31,684 bases of DNA from an uncultured Bacilli bacterium (GCA_934202505.1 CAKPXW010000006.1:1-31684); one strand, 5' to 3'; positions 15,088-24,459 are shown, counted from the stretch's first letter. A program made the numbers and translations. The notes: a model not told the origin generated them from the sequence alone.

Positions 15088-16575
15088 ATGAAAAAGTATT
15101 TATTAGCAATTGATCAAGGCACAACTTCAACAAGAACTATTCTTTTTTCTACAACTGGGAAAAAAATAAATCAAGTAAATTATGAGATAAAACAATATTA
15201 TCCCCATCCTGGTTGGGTTGAACATGATCCAATGGAAATATATTCCAAAACATTAGCAACGATTTTAGAAGTTGTTGCTTTAAGCAATGTTTCTTTTTTA
15301 GATATTGCTGCTATTGGGATTACAAATCAAAGAGAAACAATTGTAGTTTGGGATAAAGAAACTGCAAAGCCTGTTTATAATGCTATTGTTTGGCAATCAA
15401 CACAATCTAAAGAAACGCTTGATAAATATGAAAAATATAAAGAAATTATAAAAAAGAAAACTGGTTTATTAATGAACCCTTATTTTTCTGCTAGCAAAAT
15501 AAGATGGCTATTTGATACATATCCTTATTTGCAAAAACAAGCTGAAGAAGGAAAAATAATGTGTGGAACTATAGATAGTTGGTTACTTTATAAGTTAACA
15601 AATGGAAAAGTTCATGCAACAGATTATTCCAATGCATCTAGAACTTTGCTATTTAACATTCATACTCTGACATGGGATGATGAATTATTATCAATTTTTA
15701 ACATTCCAAAAGGCATTTTACCAGAAGTTAAAGATTCAAGTGGTATTTTTGGATACATTGATTCAAGTATTTTACCATCTTCAATTCCTATTTCAGGAAT
15801 TGCTGGTGATCAACAAGCAGCATTATTTGGACATTATTGCTTTGATGAAGGAACCTTAAAAAACACTTATGGAACAGGGTGCTTTTCTTTAATGAATACA
15901 GGAAAACAAATTGTAGATAGTAAAAACGGCTTATTGTCTACAATCGCTTGGAAAATAAAAGATGATGTTTGCTATGCCCTTGAAGGTTCAGTATTTATTG
16001 GTGGAGCTGCAATACAATGGCTACGTGATGAGTTATGTTTGATAAAAGATGCCAAAGACTCTGAAAGATATGCCAAAAAAGAGCCAAGTAGCCAAGGTGT
16101 ATATGTAGTTCCTTCATTTACAGGGCTTGGAACTCCTTATTGGGATGAAAATTGCAAAGGGGCAATTTTTGGGCTTACAAGAGGAACAAATAAATATATT
16201 TTAGTAAAAGCGACTCTTGAAAGTATTGCTTATCAAAGTATGGATGTAATTGAAACTATGAAAAAAGAAACTGGATTCGATATTTTAGAATTATCAGTTG
16301 ATGGTGGAGCAACCAACAATAATTATTTAATGCAATTTCAAGCTGATATTTTAAATTGCAAAGTTGTTTTACATGATACAGATCAAACAACAGCATTAGG
16401 TGCTGCTTATCTTGCAGGTCTTGGAGTTGGACTATATAAAAATATAAATGAAATTAAAGAAAACAAATGCCACAAAACTATTTATTATCCATCTATGAAT
16501 AGAAAAACAATTACTGAATTACGAAAAGGATGGAAAAACGCCATTAAAGCAACAAGAATGTTTAAAGGAAAGTAA
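15088..16575 (+). CDS. glpK: Glycerol kinase
   Basis: A 495-residue FGGY-family kinase of standard length. It has the N-terminal phosphate-binding DQGTTSTR (9-16), TNQRET, HPGWVEHDPMEI, the AGDQQAALFGH segment followed by KNTYGTGCF, and VDGGATNNNYLMQFQADIL near the C-terminus. It phosphorylates glycerol to sn-glycerol-3-phosphate in the cytosol, feeding lipid synthesis and glycolysis. No glycerol facilitator (glpF) or glycerol-3-phosphate oxidase or dehydrogenase is adjacent. The glucosidase gene starts 4 bases later, so the two are probably cotranscribed. Confidence 0.96.
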   Translation: MKKYLLAIDQGTTSTRTILFSTTGKKINQVNYEIKQYYPHPGWVEHDPMEIYSKTLATILEVVALSNVSFLDIAAIGITNQRETIVVWDKETAKPVYNAIVWQSTQSKETLDKYEKYKEIIKKKTGLLMNPYFSASKIRWLFDTYPYLQKQAEEGKIMCGTIDSWLLYKLTNGKVHATDYSNASRTLLFNIHTLTWDDELLSIFNIPKGILPEVKDSSGIFGYIDSSILPSSIPISGIAGDQQAALFGHYCFDEGTLKNTYGTGCFSLMNTGKQIVDSKNGLLSTIAWKIKDDVCYALEGSVFIGGAAIQWLRDELCLIKDAKDSERYAKKEPSSQGVYVVPSFTGLGTPYWDENCKGAIFGLTRGTNKYILVKATLESIAYQSMDVIETMKKETGFDILELSVDGGATNNNYLMQFQADILNCKVVLHDTDQTTALGAAYLAGLGVGLYKNINEIKENKCHKTIYYPSMNRKTITELRKGWKNAIKATRMFKGK

Positions 16576-16579
16576 TTAT

Positions 16580-18229
16580 ATGCAGTCTAATTGGTTTAAA
16601 GATGCTATTGTTTATCAAATATATCCCCAATCGTTTAAAGATAGTAATAATGATGGAATTGGTGATTTGCAAGGAATTATAAGCAAAATAGATTATCTTA
16701 AAGATCTTGGCATAAATTGTATTTGGTTATCACCAATTTATGTTTCTCCTCTTAAAGATAATGGTTATGATATTTCAGATTATAGAAACATTAATCCAAT
16801 ATATGGAACAATAGAAGATTTTAAAGAATTAATCAAGCAACTTCATAAAAAAAACATTCGTTTAATTATGGATTTTGTAGGAAATCATACATCTTCCGAA
16901 CATGAATGGTTTAAAAATTCAAAAGATGAAAATTCTTTATATCATGATTATTATTTTTGGAAAGATAAGCCTAATAATTGGACAGGATTTTTTGGTGAAA
17001 AAGCTTGGTCGTATGACCAAGATAATAAAAAATACTATCTTCATTTATTTGCCAAAAGTCAACCAGATGTCAATTGGGATAATCCAAAAGTTCGTAAAGA
17101 ATACAAAGATATTTTAAAATATTGGCTTGATTTAGGTGTGGATGGTTTTAGATGTGATGTTATAAATTTAATTTCCAAAGACACATCTTTTAAAAATGGA
17201 AAAAACTTGTTAATTTTAAAAGGGAAAAAATATTTTATAAATGGGCCTCATTTACATGAATATTTAAAAGAACTTAACGATGATGTCTTTTCTTTATATG
17301 ATTGTATGACAGTAGGGGAAACAGTTTTTACATCTATTGAAGATGTTAAAATGCTTACAGCTGATTATCGAAAAGAACTATCAATGGTTTTTAATTTTGA
17401 ACATACCAATGTTGATAACTATTTAGGTGTAAAATGGTTACTTAGAAAGTTCAATTTAAAAAGATTTAAAAAGGCAATCGATAAATACCAATATGGTCTT
17501 AAAAGCATCGGTTGGAATTCCTTGTTCATTGAAAATCATGATCAAAGAAGATCGGTTGGGAGATTTAATACTTCTGATACAATTTATAGAAAAGAATCTG
17601 CAAAAATGTTAGCTACAACTATGTTTTTGCTTAAAGGAACTCCTTATATCTTTCAAGGTCAAGAAATTGGCATGACTAATTTAAATGTAAATTCAATTGA
17701 TGAATTTAAAGATATTGAAACGAAAAATGTAATCAAAACTATGAAATCTTTACATTTACCCCAAAAATATATCGACAAATCAATTAGAAATGGAAGTAGA
17801 GATAATGCTAGAACTCCTATGCAATGGAACAATACAATTAATGCTGGTTTTAGCAATGCTACTCCTTGGTTAAAAGTAAATAACAATTATCAAGAAATAA
17901 ACGTTGAAAAAGAAGTTAATGATCCTAATTCTATTTTCCATTATTATCAACAATTAATTAAACTCCATAAAGAACTTGATATTGTAAAAAATGGAATATA
18001 TACAGATTTACTTCCAAAATCAAAGCATATTTTTGCTTATGAAAGAAAATTAAATAATGAAGTATTATTAATTATTTCCTCATTTACTAACAAAAAAGTT
18101 AACTGTTATTTATTAAATAATTACCCTAATTATAAAGTAACATTACTATTAAACAATTATTCTTGTGATGAAAATTTTTTATTGCCATATCAATGTAAAG
18201 TTTATTTATTAAAAAAAACTGATGAGTAA
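16580..18229 (+). CDS. GH13 alpha-glucosidase, oligo-1,6-glucosidase type
   Basis: A 549-residue GH13 enzyme. Catalytic residues are in place: nucleophile Asp193 in DGFRCDVIN, acid/base Glu247 in TVGETVF, and Asp321 in ENHDQRR. The Val194 after the nucleophile is the residue associated with alpha-1,6 specificity in this subfamily. NGYDISDYRNINPIYGT, IDEFKDIETKN and SRDNARTPMQW resemble Bacillus oligo-1,6-glucosidases (MalL); trehalose-6-phosphate hydrolase is a close alternative. There is no signal peptide, so it acts in the cytosol on imported oligosaccharides. It follows glpK by 4 bases, with the SD AAAGGAAAG in the end of glpK. No sugar transporter is adjacent. Confidence 0.88.
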   Translation: MQSNWFKDAIVYQIYPQSFKDSNNDGIGDLQGIISKIDYLKDLGINCIWLSPIYVSPLKDNGYDISDYRNINPIYGTIEDFKELIKQLHKKNIRLIMDFVGNHTSSEHEWFKNSKDENSLYHDYYFWKDKPNNWTGFFGEKAWSYDQDNKKYYLHLFAKSQPDVNWDNPKVRKEYKDILKYWLDLGVDGFRCDVINLISKDTSFKNGKNLLILKGKKYFINGPHLHEYLKELNDDVFSLYDCMTVGETVFTSIEDVKMLTADYRKELSMVFNFEHTNVDNYLGVKWLLRKFNLKRFKKAIDKYQYGLKSIGWNSLFIENHDQRRSVGRFNTSDTIYRKESAKMLATTMFLLKGTPYIFQGQEIGMTNLNVNSIDEFKDIETKNVIKTMKSLHLPQKYIDKSIRNGSRDNARTPMQWNNTINAGFSNATPWLKVNNNYQEINVEKEVNDPNSIFHYYQQLIKLHKELDIVKNGIYTDLLPKSKHIFAYERKLNNEVLLIISSFTNKKVNCYLLNNYPNYKVTLLLNNYSCDENFLLPYQCKVYLLKKTDE

Positions 18230-18234
18230 ATCAT

Positions 18235-18281
18235 AAAAATAATCATTGAAACTAAATGTTGCATTGATTATTTTTATTTTT
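18235..18281 (+). terminator. Terminator of the glpK-glucosidase operon
   Basis: AAAAATAATCA (18235-18245) pairs with TGATTATTTTT (18265-18275), an 11-bp AT-rich stem followed by more T residues. Confidence 0.7.
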
Positions 18282-18322
18282 AATTTATAATTTGACTATG
18301 TTAAGGAAGGAAATAAACTAAC

Positions 18323-18828
18323 ATGAAAAATAGAATAAAAGAACTTCGAGTTTCAAAAAATATAAGTCAACAAGAACTTGCTAATCAATTAAATGTTACA
18401 AGACAAGCTATAACAAGATGGGGAAATGGTGGAATTAATACTTCTACAGAAAATTTAATTGCTTTTGCCAATTTTTTAATTGCATTGTAGATTACATTAT
18501 TTTAAAAGATAATGATATGGATATTATTACCATAGGAGTTAATTATTTACGTATAGAAGGTTCATTTTATATAGGTATTGGTATTTTATTTTTATTATAT
18601 GGCTATTATAGGGCAATAAATAAACCTTTAATTTCTATTATTTTAACAATTTTGTCTCTTGGAAGCAGAGTTTTACTTTCGTATATTTTATCTAGCATTC
18701 CTACTTTAAAAGAAAATGGCATTTGGATGTCTATTCCTATTTGATTGTTCATTGCTGACCTTGTTGGAATTATTATTTTCTTTTTTGTATACCCTAAGGA
18801 TAAACAAAAAGTAGCCGAAGCTACTTAA
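18323..18828 (+). pseudogene. Decayed fusion of an XRE-family regulator N-terminus with a MATE transporter C-terminus
   Basis: From ATG 18323 (good SD, AAGGAAGG) the frame encodes an XRE helix-turn-helix: KNRIKELRVSKNISQQELA, then NVTRQAITRWGNGGIN. Two Gly residues replace the usual Glu (WENGEIN). The frame breaks in a T6 run at 18472-18477; restoring one T gives ANFFNCIVDYIILKDNDMDI in the frame that continues into the last ~100 residues of a MATE transporter (YLRIEGSFYIGIGILFLLYG, LGSRVLLSYILSS). That frame has an in-frame TGA at 18742-18744 where relatives have Gly (IPI-stop-LFIAD versus IPIGWFLAD), then runs to TAA at 18826-18828. So it carries a deletion fusion, a frameshift, a nonsense change and eroded motifs. 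The 300+ bases here contain no other gene. Confidence 0.75.
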
Positions 18829-18832
18829 TTTT
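18805..18832. terminator. UUCG-tetraloop terminator shared by the pseudogene (+) and aldehyde dehydrogenase (-)
   Basis: AAGTAGC (18809-18815) and GCTACTT (18820-18826) form a 7-bp stem. On the minus strand the loop is C(TTCG)G, an exceptionally stable tetraloop, followed by a T-rich tract; on the plus strand the loop is CGAA. The dehydrogenase TAG stop (18823-18821) lies within the stem. Confidence 0.75.
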
Positions 18833-20167
18833 AGTTATTTTTTTAACTACTTTTAAATTTTTATTATATTTAAAAGGTAATTCTATTTTACCTTTTTTAA
18901 AAATGCTTTTTTGATGAGAGAAAGTTATAAAAGATTGTTTTCCATGATAACTTCCCATTCCACTATATCCCACTCCTCCAAATGGTAAATTTTCATTAGT
19001 AAGATGCATTATAACATCATTAATACAGCCTCCACCAAAAGATAATTTAGATATTATATTATTTATTTTTTTTTTATCATTGGAGAATATATATAAAGCT
19101 AGTGGTTTTTCTTTATTTATTAGTAAAGGTATTACATCTTTAAAATCATCATAAGTTATTATCGGTAAAATCGGTCCAAATATTTCTTCTTGCATACATT
19201 TATCTTTAAATGTAACATTATCTAGAATAGTTGGTTCTAATTGCAAATTATAAGTTTTACCTCCAAAAACTATTTTTGGAGTTTCAATTAAAGATAATAG
19301 ACGCTCTAAATGAGTTTTATTTATTATACAAGGATAATCTTCATTTAGATGATCATTAGTATATAGTGTTTCTTTTATATATTTAATACATTCTTGAACA
19401 AATTCATTTTTTATATTTTTATCAATTAGTATGTAATCAGGGGCAACGCAAGTTTGACCAGCATTTAAATATTTGCCCCAAACAATTCGTTTACATGCCT
19501 GCTTTAAATTTGCTGATGAAGTAACAATACATGGAGATTTTCCTCCAAGTTCTAATGTTACAGGCGTTAAATATCTTGAAGCTTTTTCAAGTACTATTTT
19601 GCCTACTTTTTCTCCACCTGTAAAAAATATGTAATCAAACCTATTATTAAGTAATTCTTGACTTATTTTATAATCTCCAAGAACAATTGCTAAAAGACTA
19701 TCATTATTAAATTCTTCAACCAATTTTTTTATAACAGTTGCTGTATTTAAAGCATATTCTGATGGTTTTAATATTACAGTATTTCCTGCAGCAATTGCTC
19801 CAAGTGCTGGTTCTAATAGTAATTGTAATGGATAGTTCCATGGTGCCATAATTAGACATACTCCATATGGTTCATATCTAATATAACCTGTAGAAGAAAA
19901 ATTAATAATACTAGTTCTTACTTTTTTTGGATACGACAATTTAGCTAAATGTTTAATTAAATAATTACACTCATTTATAACCATTAAAAACTCGTTACTT
20001 AAAGTATCAAATTCATGCTTATTAAAGTCTTTTTTCAAAGCTAAAACAAAATCATCATAATATTTATAAAGTAATTTTTTTAAGTAAAATAAATTTTTCT
20101 TTCTTTCATTTATATCTAAGGTTGCATGTGACTGAAAATACTTTCTTTGTTTTTCAATTAATTCCAT
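18821..20167 (-). CDS. Aldehyde dehydrogenase, class 3-like
   Basis: A 448-residue NAD(P)-dependent aldehyde dehydrogenase of the short, class 3 type. It carries APWNYPLQL with Asn111, LKPSE near 133-137, FFTGGEKVGK, the general base Glu206 in LELGGK, the catalytic Cys240 in GQTCVAPDY, and EEIFGPILPI. It oxidises medium or fatty aldehydes to acids. A hydrophobic/basic C-terminal tail (residues after about 425) could associate with membrane, as in fatty-aldehyde dehydrogenases; this is inference. It lies 50 bases downstream of the ABC pair on the same strand with no terminator between. An SD (AAAGGAG) sits just after the ABC stop, about 45 bases before this ATG, with no SD close to the ATG. 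Confidence 0.88.
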   Translation of the reverse strand: MELIEKQRKYFQSHATLDINERKKNLFYLKKLLYKYYDDFVLALKKDFNKHEFDTLSNEFLMVINECNYLIKHLAKLSYPKKVRTSIINFSSTGYIRYEPYGVCLIMAPWNYPLQLLLEPALGAIAAGNTVILKPSEYALNTATVIKKLVEEFNNDSLLAIVLGDYKISQELLNNRFDYIFFTGGEKVGKIVLEKASRYLTPVTLELGGKSPCIVTSSANLKQACKRIVWGKYLNAGQTCVAPDYILIDKNIKNEFVQECIKYIKETLYTNDHLNEDYPCIINKTHLERLLSLIETPKIVFGGKTYNLQLEPTILDNVTFKDKCMQEEIFGPILPIITYDDFKDVIPLLINKEKPLALYIFSNDKKKINNIISKLSFGGGCINDVIMHLTNENLPFGGVGYSGMGSYHGKQSFITFSHQKSIFKKGKIELPFKYNKNLKVVKKITKIK

Positions 20168-20217
20168 TTTAACACTAAATAAATAATTAAAAGTAAAACT
20201 ATTTATTATTCTCCTTT

Positions 20218-21957
20218 CTAATTTTCAAATTGTGAATTATAAAGTTGATAATAAAATCCTTTTTTCTTTAATAGTTCTTCATGATTTCCTTGTTCTATAA
20301 CATTTCCATTATTCATAACAAGAATGATATCTGCTTCTTTAATTGTTGATAATCTATGGGCAACAACAAACGATGTTTTTCCATAAGAAAGCTTATAAAA
20401 GGCATTTTGAATTTTCATTTCAGTATTAGTATCAATACTACTTGTCGCTTCATCAAGAATTAAGATTGGTGGCATTAATAGTAATATCCTTGCAATACAT
20501 AATAATTGTTTTTGCCCCGCGGAGAAATTACCATCATCACTAATAATTGTGTGATACCCTTGAGGTAGTTTCATTATAAAATTGTGAGCATGTGCTTCTT
20601 TACAAGCTTGAACAACTTGTTCTTCAGTGGCATCTTTTTTACCCATTCTAACATTATCCATGACTGAAGCATTTTTTAGCCATGTATCTTGCAAAACCAT
20701 TCCAAAATTATTTCTAACATCTTCTTTATAAATAGTAGCATTATCAAGATTATCTATCAAGATTTTTCCACTTGTTGGATCATAAAATCGCATCAAAAGA
20801 TTAATTAAAGTTGTCTTTCCACAACCAGTTGGACCAACAATAGCAATCTTTTGCCCTGTTAAAACATTAAGATTAAAATCTTCAATTAATTTTTGATTTT
20901 TTGTATAAGAAAAATATACATGTTCAAGTTTAATATTACCAGTAGCATTATCAAGATGTTTACTTTCTTTACTAGTATCCATTTCTTTTTCTTCAATAAA
21001 ATCAAACACTCTACTCACACAAACAAGAGAGTTAGATAATTCAGTTACGACTCCACTTATTTCATTAAATGGCTTGCTATATTGATTTGCATAACTTAAA
21101 AGTGTAGATAATGTTCCTACAGTTAATGTAAGTCCAAGTGGATTTTTTAAAATAACAAAGGCCCCAAGTAATGCTACAAGAGCATAAATTATCGCATTAA
21201 TAAATCTTGTTGTTGGATTGACGATACTGGAATAAAAAATTGCTTTTAAAGAGCTTTTTTGTAAATCATTATTTATTATTTCAAAATTTTCTTGATTCTT
21301 TTTTTCATGATTTAAAGCAAGAACAGCTTTAAGATTACTAATATTTTCTTCAACAAATGATGTTTGTTCTCCTTTACATTCACTTTGCTTTTTAAAATAC
21401 ATAAAGCTTCTTGAAGCAATAAATTTTGCCACAAATAAAGATATAGGAGTTAAAACGAAAACTAATAAAGCAATTAAAGGATTTAATATAATCATAAGTA
21501 CAAGTGTTATTATAATTGTTAATACACCTGTAAATAATTGTGTAAATCCCATAAGTAATCCATCGGTAAAAGCATCAACATCATTAATATTTCTTGAAAC
21601 AATATCTCCATGAGGATGTGAATCAATATAACTTAAAGGTAATTTATGAATTTTATTAAAACAATCTTTTCTTAAATCATATGAAACATTGAATGTTATT
21701 TTATTATTGATGATATTCATAATATATTGACTAATTGCTAATATAACAACCATTATAATAATTAATAAAGAGTAATTTTTTAATTTTGTAAAATCAACAT
21801 CATTTTTGCCAACAATGTTATCAATACTCTTTCCGATAAAAATTGGAATTAATAATGTGGATACGACAGAAATTATGGCAAATAATAAAGATAAGATCAT
21901 TAAAAAACGGTATTTTTTCAAATAAATCAAAACTTTTTTCAAGGTGGATTTTTTCAT
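20218..21957 (-). CDS. ABC exporter half-transporter, subunit with the intact catalytic glutamate
   Basis: A 579-residue half-transporter: a six-helix membrane domain (about 1-310) followed by an ATPase domain. Walker A GPTGCGKT is at 375-382, a signature FSAGQ at 478-482 (Ala for the first Gly), Walker B ILILDE with catalytic Glu503, and H-loop His534. Its start overlaps the upstream subunit's stop by 4 bases (ATGA), the usual arrangement for heterodimeric exporters such as BmrCD or LmrCD. The altered signature would face the degenerate Walker site of the partner. Substrates of such pairs include drugs, lipids and peptides; nothing here decides between them. Confidence 0.92.
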   Translation of the reverse strand: MKKSTLKKVLIYLKKYRFLMILSLLFAIISVVSTLLIPIFIGKSIDNIVGKNDVDFTKLKNYSLLIIIMVVILAISQYIMNIINNKITFNVSYDLRKDCFNKIHKLPLSYIDSHPHGDIVSRNINDVDAFTDGLLMGFTQLFTGVLTIIITLVLMIILNPLIALLVFVLTPISLFVAKFIASRSFMYFKKQSECKGEQTSFVEENISNLKAVLALNHEKKNQENFEIINNDLQKSSLKAIFYSSIVNPTTRFINAIIYALVALLGAFVILKNPLGLTLTVGTLSTLLSYANQYSKPFNEISGVVTELSNSLVCVSRVFDFIEEKEMDTSKESKHLDNATGNIKLEHVYFSYTKNQKLIEDFNLNVLTGQKIAIVGPTGCGKTTLINLLMRFYDPTSGKILIDNLDNATIYKEDVRNNFGMVLQDTWLKNASVMDNVRMGKKDATEEQVVQACKEAHAHNFIMKLPQGYHTIISDDGNFSAGQKQLLCIARILLLMPPILILDEATSSIDTNTEMKIQNAFYKLSYGKTSFVVAHRLSTIKEADIILVMNNGNVIEQGNHEELLKKKGFYYQLYNSQFEN

Positions 21958-23678
21958 TTTGCCCCCTCCTTAAATTGTGAATTATATATTTCTTGATATA
22001 AGCTACATGTTTCAAGAAGTTCTTGATGAGTTCCACATCCAACCAAAATGCCATCTTGCAAGACAAGGATTTTATCGGCATGAGCTATAGAACTTGTTCT
22101 TTGCGATATCATAATTGTTGTCATTCCATTTTCGATATTTTTTAATGCAGTTCGAAGATTATAATCAGTAAGATAATCAAGAGCTGAACAAGAATCATCT
22201 AGAATTAACACATCTGGATTATTAATTAAGGCTCTAGCAATTGTAAGTCTTTGCCTTTGTCCTCCAGAAAAGTTTTTGCCACTTGCACTAACTTTACTAT
22301 CAAGGCCTGCTTCTTTTGTTTGAACAATTGAATCAATTTGAGCTATTTTTAAAGCTTCCATTATTTCTTCATCACTAGAATTTTCTTTTCGATAGCACAT
22401 ATTAGAACGAATGGTTCCTTTAAATAAAACTGCTTTTTGAGGAACAATAGATATTCTATCTTGAAGAATTCTTTTATCTATAGAATTAACATTCTTCCCA
22501 TTAAAATAAATGTTACCTTCATTTGCATCATAAAAGTGTGACAATAAATTTATTATAGTTGTCTTTCCTGAACCAGTTCCTCCAATAATACCAATTGTCT
22601 CTCCTTTATTAATTTTAAAAGAAACATTTGTTAAAGAATTATTTCCTTTTCTATTATATTTAAAGGAGACATTATCAAATTCAATAAAACTTTTATCATA
22701 ATGATCTTGATCATCTTCTTTATGCATCAAAGAAGATTCCATTTCTAAAGCTTTTTCTATACGATTTGCACAGGCAAGAGACTTGCTAACTGTAATAATT
22801 AAATTGGCTAATTTTACAAGTTCTATTAGAATTTGTGACATATAGTTATATAATGCTATAACATTTCCTTGTACAAGAATTCCTGAATCTACTCTTTTAG
22901 CACTCAAGTATAATATAGCTATTATTCCGATATTAATAATTGCGTATGTTAAGGGGTTTGATAATCCTGAAATATAGCCGGCTTTCTTTTGTAGTTTATT
23001 AACTGTAGAAATTTTTTGATTATATTCTTTTATTTCACTTTCTTGATTATTAAAAGATCTAATAACTCTAACTCCTGATAAATTTTCATTCGTTGATTTA
23101 ACAATTCCATCAATATTTTCCTGAATAGAATTATAAGCAGGCTTTGTTATTTTCATAATTAAGAATATGACTATAAATAATATAGGTATTACAATTGTAA
23201 AAACAATTGCAACTTTTTTATCAACTATAAATGCCATTATCAAAGCACCTATAACAACAAATGGAGATCTAAGCAATAATCTTAAAAACAAATTTACACC
23301 TGTTTGAACTTGGTTAACATCATTACTTATTAAACTTATCATTTTATTATTTCCTAAATCATCAATTTCTTTATAAGATAGGCTTTGTAATTTTGAAAAT
23401 AAAGCTTTTCTAAGTTTACAAGAAAAGCCTGTAGCTGCTGCTGCTGAGAAATATTGAGCAGTTATAGAACATATTAACCCGACTACTCCTAAAATAAGTA
23501 ATATTCCTACATATTTCATTATAAATTTCATATCTTTGTTGCCATTAATACCTTGATCAATAATGATTGAAACAATTAATGGAACAATTAGTTCAAATGA
23601 GGCTTCTAATAACTTAAAAAAAGGTCCTAATATGACCTGACAAGTATATCCCCTAAAATACTTTAATAATTTTTTCAT
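21954..23678 (-). CDS. ABC exporter half-transporter, subunit with a degenerate ATP site
   Basis: A 574-residue half-transporter: membrane domain about 1-300, then an ATPase domain with Walker A GGTGSGKT (366-373) and a perfect signature FSGGQ (470-474). Walker B reads LILDD, with Asp495 where the catalytic Glu should be, and the H-loop His is Gln (about 526, ISQRTS). These substitutions mark the noncanonical-site subunit of asymmetric exporters such as BmrC. It starts within the 3' end of the TVP38 gene (4-base overlap) and ends within the start of its partner, so all three are translationally coupled. Confidence 0.92.
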   Translation of the reverse strand: MKKLLKYFRGYTCQVILGPFFKLLEASFELIVPLIVSIIIDQGINGNKDMKFIMKYVGILLILGVVGLICSITAQYFSAAAATGFSCKLRKALFSKLQSLSYKEIDDLGNNKMISLISNDVNQVQTGVNLFLRLLLRSPFVVIGALIMAFIVDKKVAIVFTIVIPILFIVIFLIMKITKPAYNSIQENIDGIVKSTNENLSGVRVIRSFNNQESEIKEYNQKISTVNKLQKKAGYISGLSNPLTYAIINIGIIAILYLSAKRVDSGILVQGNVIALYNYMSQILIELVKLANLIITVSKSLACANRIEKALEMESSLMHKEDDQDHYDKSFIEFDNVSFKYNRKGNNSLTNVSFKINKGETIGIIGGTGSGKTTIINLLSHFYDANEGNIYFNGKNVNSIDKRILQDRISIVPQKAVLFKGTIRSNMCYRKENSSDEEIMEALKIAQIDSIVQTKEAGLDSKVSASGKNFSGGQRQRLTIARALINNPDVLILDDSCSALDYLTDYNLRTALKNIENGMTTIMISQRTSSIAHADKILVLQDGILVGCGTHQELLETCSLYQEIYNSQFKEGAK

Positions 23679-24397
23679 TTTTTCTTTTTAATCCTTACTA
23701 TCCATTCATTAATTTTATCTGCCTTTTTATAAGCGACAATACAAGCTATAATACCAAGTATCGTTCCTAATATTATAACAACAATTCCCCAATTATGGTA
23801 GGGAATAATTTCTCCTGACATAAAAAAAATTGTAAAAGCAATGGTTATTATTCTACTAGTTAATAAAATCACCAAAAATGTTTGGAAAGTCATTGGTAGT
23901 ATTCCTGCAATTGAACATAATGCATCATCTGGAAAAAAAGGTAAAATCATCATGGCAAAAAGTAGTATTGCATCTTTATTTTTCATTTTATTTAAATAAT
24001 AATTCACAACATCTTTGTCACCAATCAACCAATTTATAAATGGTTTTCCAAGCTTTCTTCCTAGAAAAAAAGCAAATAAAGATCCTAGTATTACTCCTAT
24101 AAATGAATAAAAGAAAGAAATCAATGGCGTAAATAAATAACTACCTGCAATAATTACAACTGTACTTGGAATAGGAATTATTGTTACTTGTAAAAAACAA
24201 ATAATTATATAAATGATTGGTCCTAGCGACCCATATGAAGCAATTTTTTCTTGCAATTGTTCTTTTGAAAGATTAGTAAGTCCAAATTTTTTTAATATTA
24301 AATAACCAATAACACATAAAATCGCTAGAGTCAAAATAGTTATTACCATTTTTATTATAATTTTTTTATAGTTTAATTTCCCATTCACATTTTTCAC
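23675..24397 (-). CDS. TVP38/TMEM64 (VTT/DedA-like) membrane protein
   Basis: A 240-residue membrane protein with an N-terminal helix, then the VTT-domain core: IIYIIICFLQVTIIPIPSTV, IAGSYLFTPLISFFYSFIG, the conserved FFLGRKLGKPF, and ILPFFPDDALCSIAGILPM. Two re-entrant helices plus several membrane spans are expected. TVP38/DedA relatives act in lipid scrambling, undecaprenyl-phosphate or phosphatidylethanolamine flipping and membrane homeostasis. It is the first gene of a coupled set with the ABC pair (ends in TGA with a 4-base overlap), which suggests a joint envelope-lipid or resistance role; that is inference. Confidence 0.88.
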   Translation of the reverse strand: MKNVNGKLNYKKIIIKMVITILTLAILCVIGYLILKKFGLTNLSKEQLQEKIASYGSLGPIIYIIICFLQVTIIPIPSTVVIIAGSYLFTPLISFFYSFIGVILGSLFAFFLGRKLGKPFINWLIGDKDVVNYYLNKMKNKDAILLFAMMILPFFPDDALCSIAGILPMTFQTFLVILLTSRIITIAFTIFFMSGEIIPYHNWGIVVIILGTILGIIACIVAYKKADKINEWIVRIKKKK

Positions 24398-24459
24398 CTA
24401 AATATATTATTTGCATTTTTTATATTTATAATATAGTTTTTCCTTTTATTTTATAAATA

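Noticed and set aside
16902..17117. Overlapping plus-strand open frame in the glucosidase gene
   Set aside because: Different frame of a strongly conserved GH13 segment; low-complexity Ile/Lys composition is expected from AT-rich DNA.
17659..17886. Minus-strand open frame in the glucosidase gene
   Set aside because: Shadow of the GH13 coding region, without an SD or recognisable motifs.
18742..18744. In-frame TGA in the MATE-like frame as evidence that TGA encodes Trp
   Set aside because: The TGA falls where relatives have Gly (GGA to TGA), with the neighbouring Trp changed to Leu (TGG to TTG). TGA ends at least four intact genes here (stops at 8111, 21954, 23675 and 31074) and Trp is TGG throughout.
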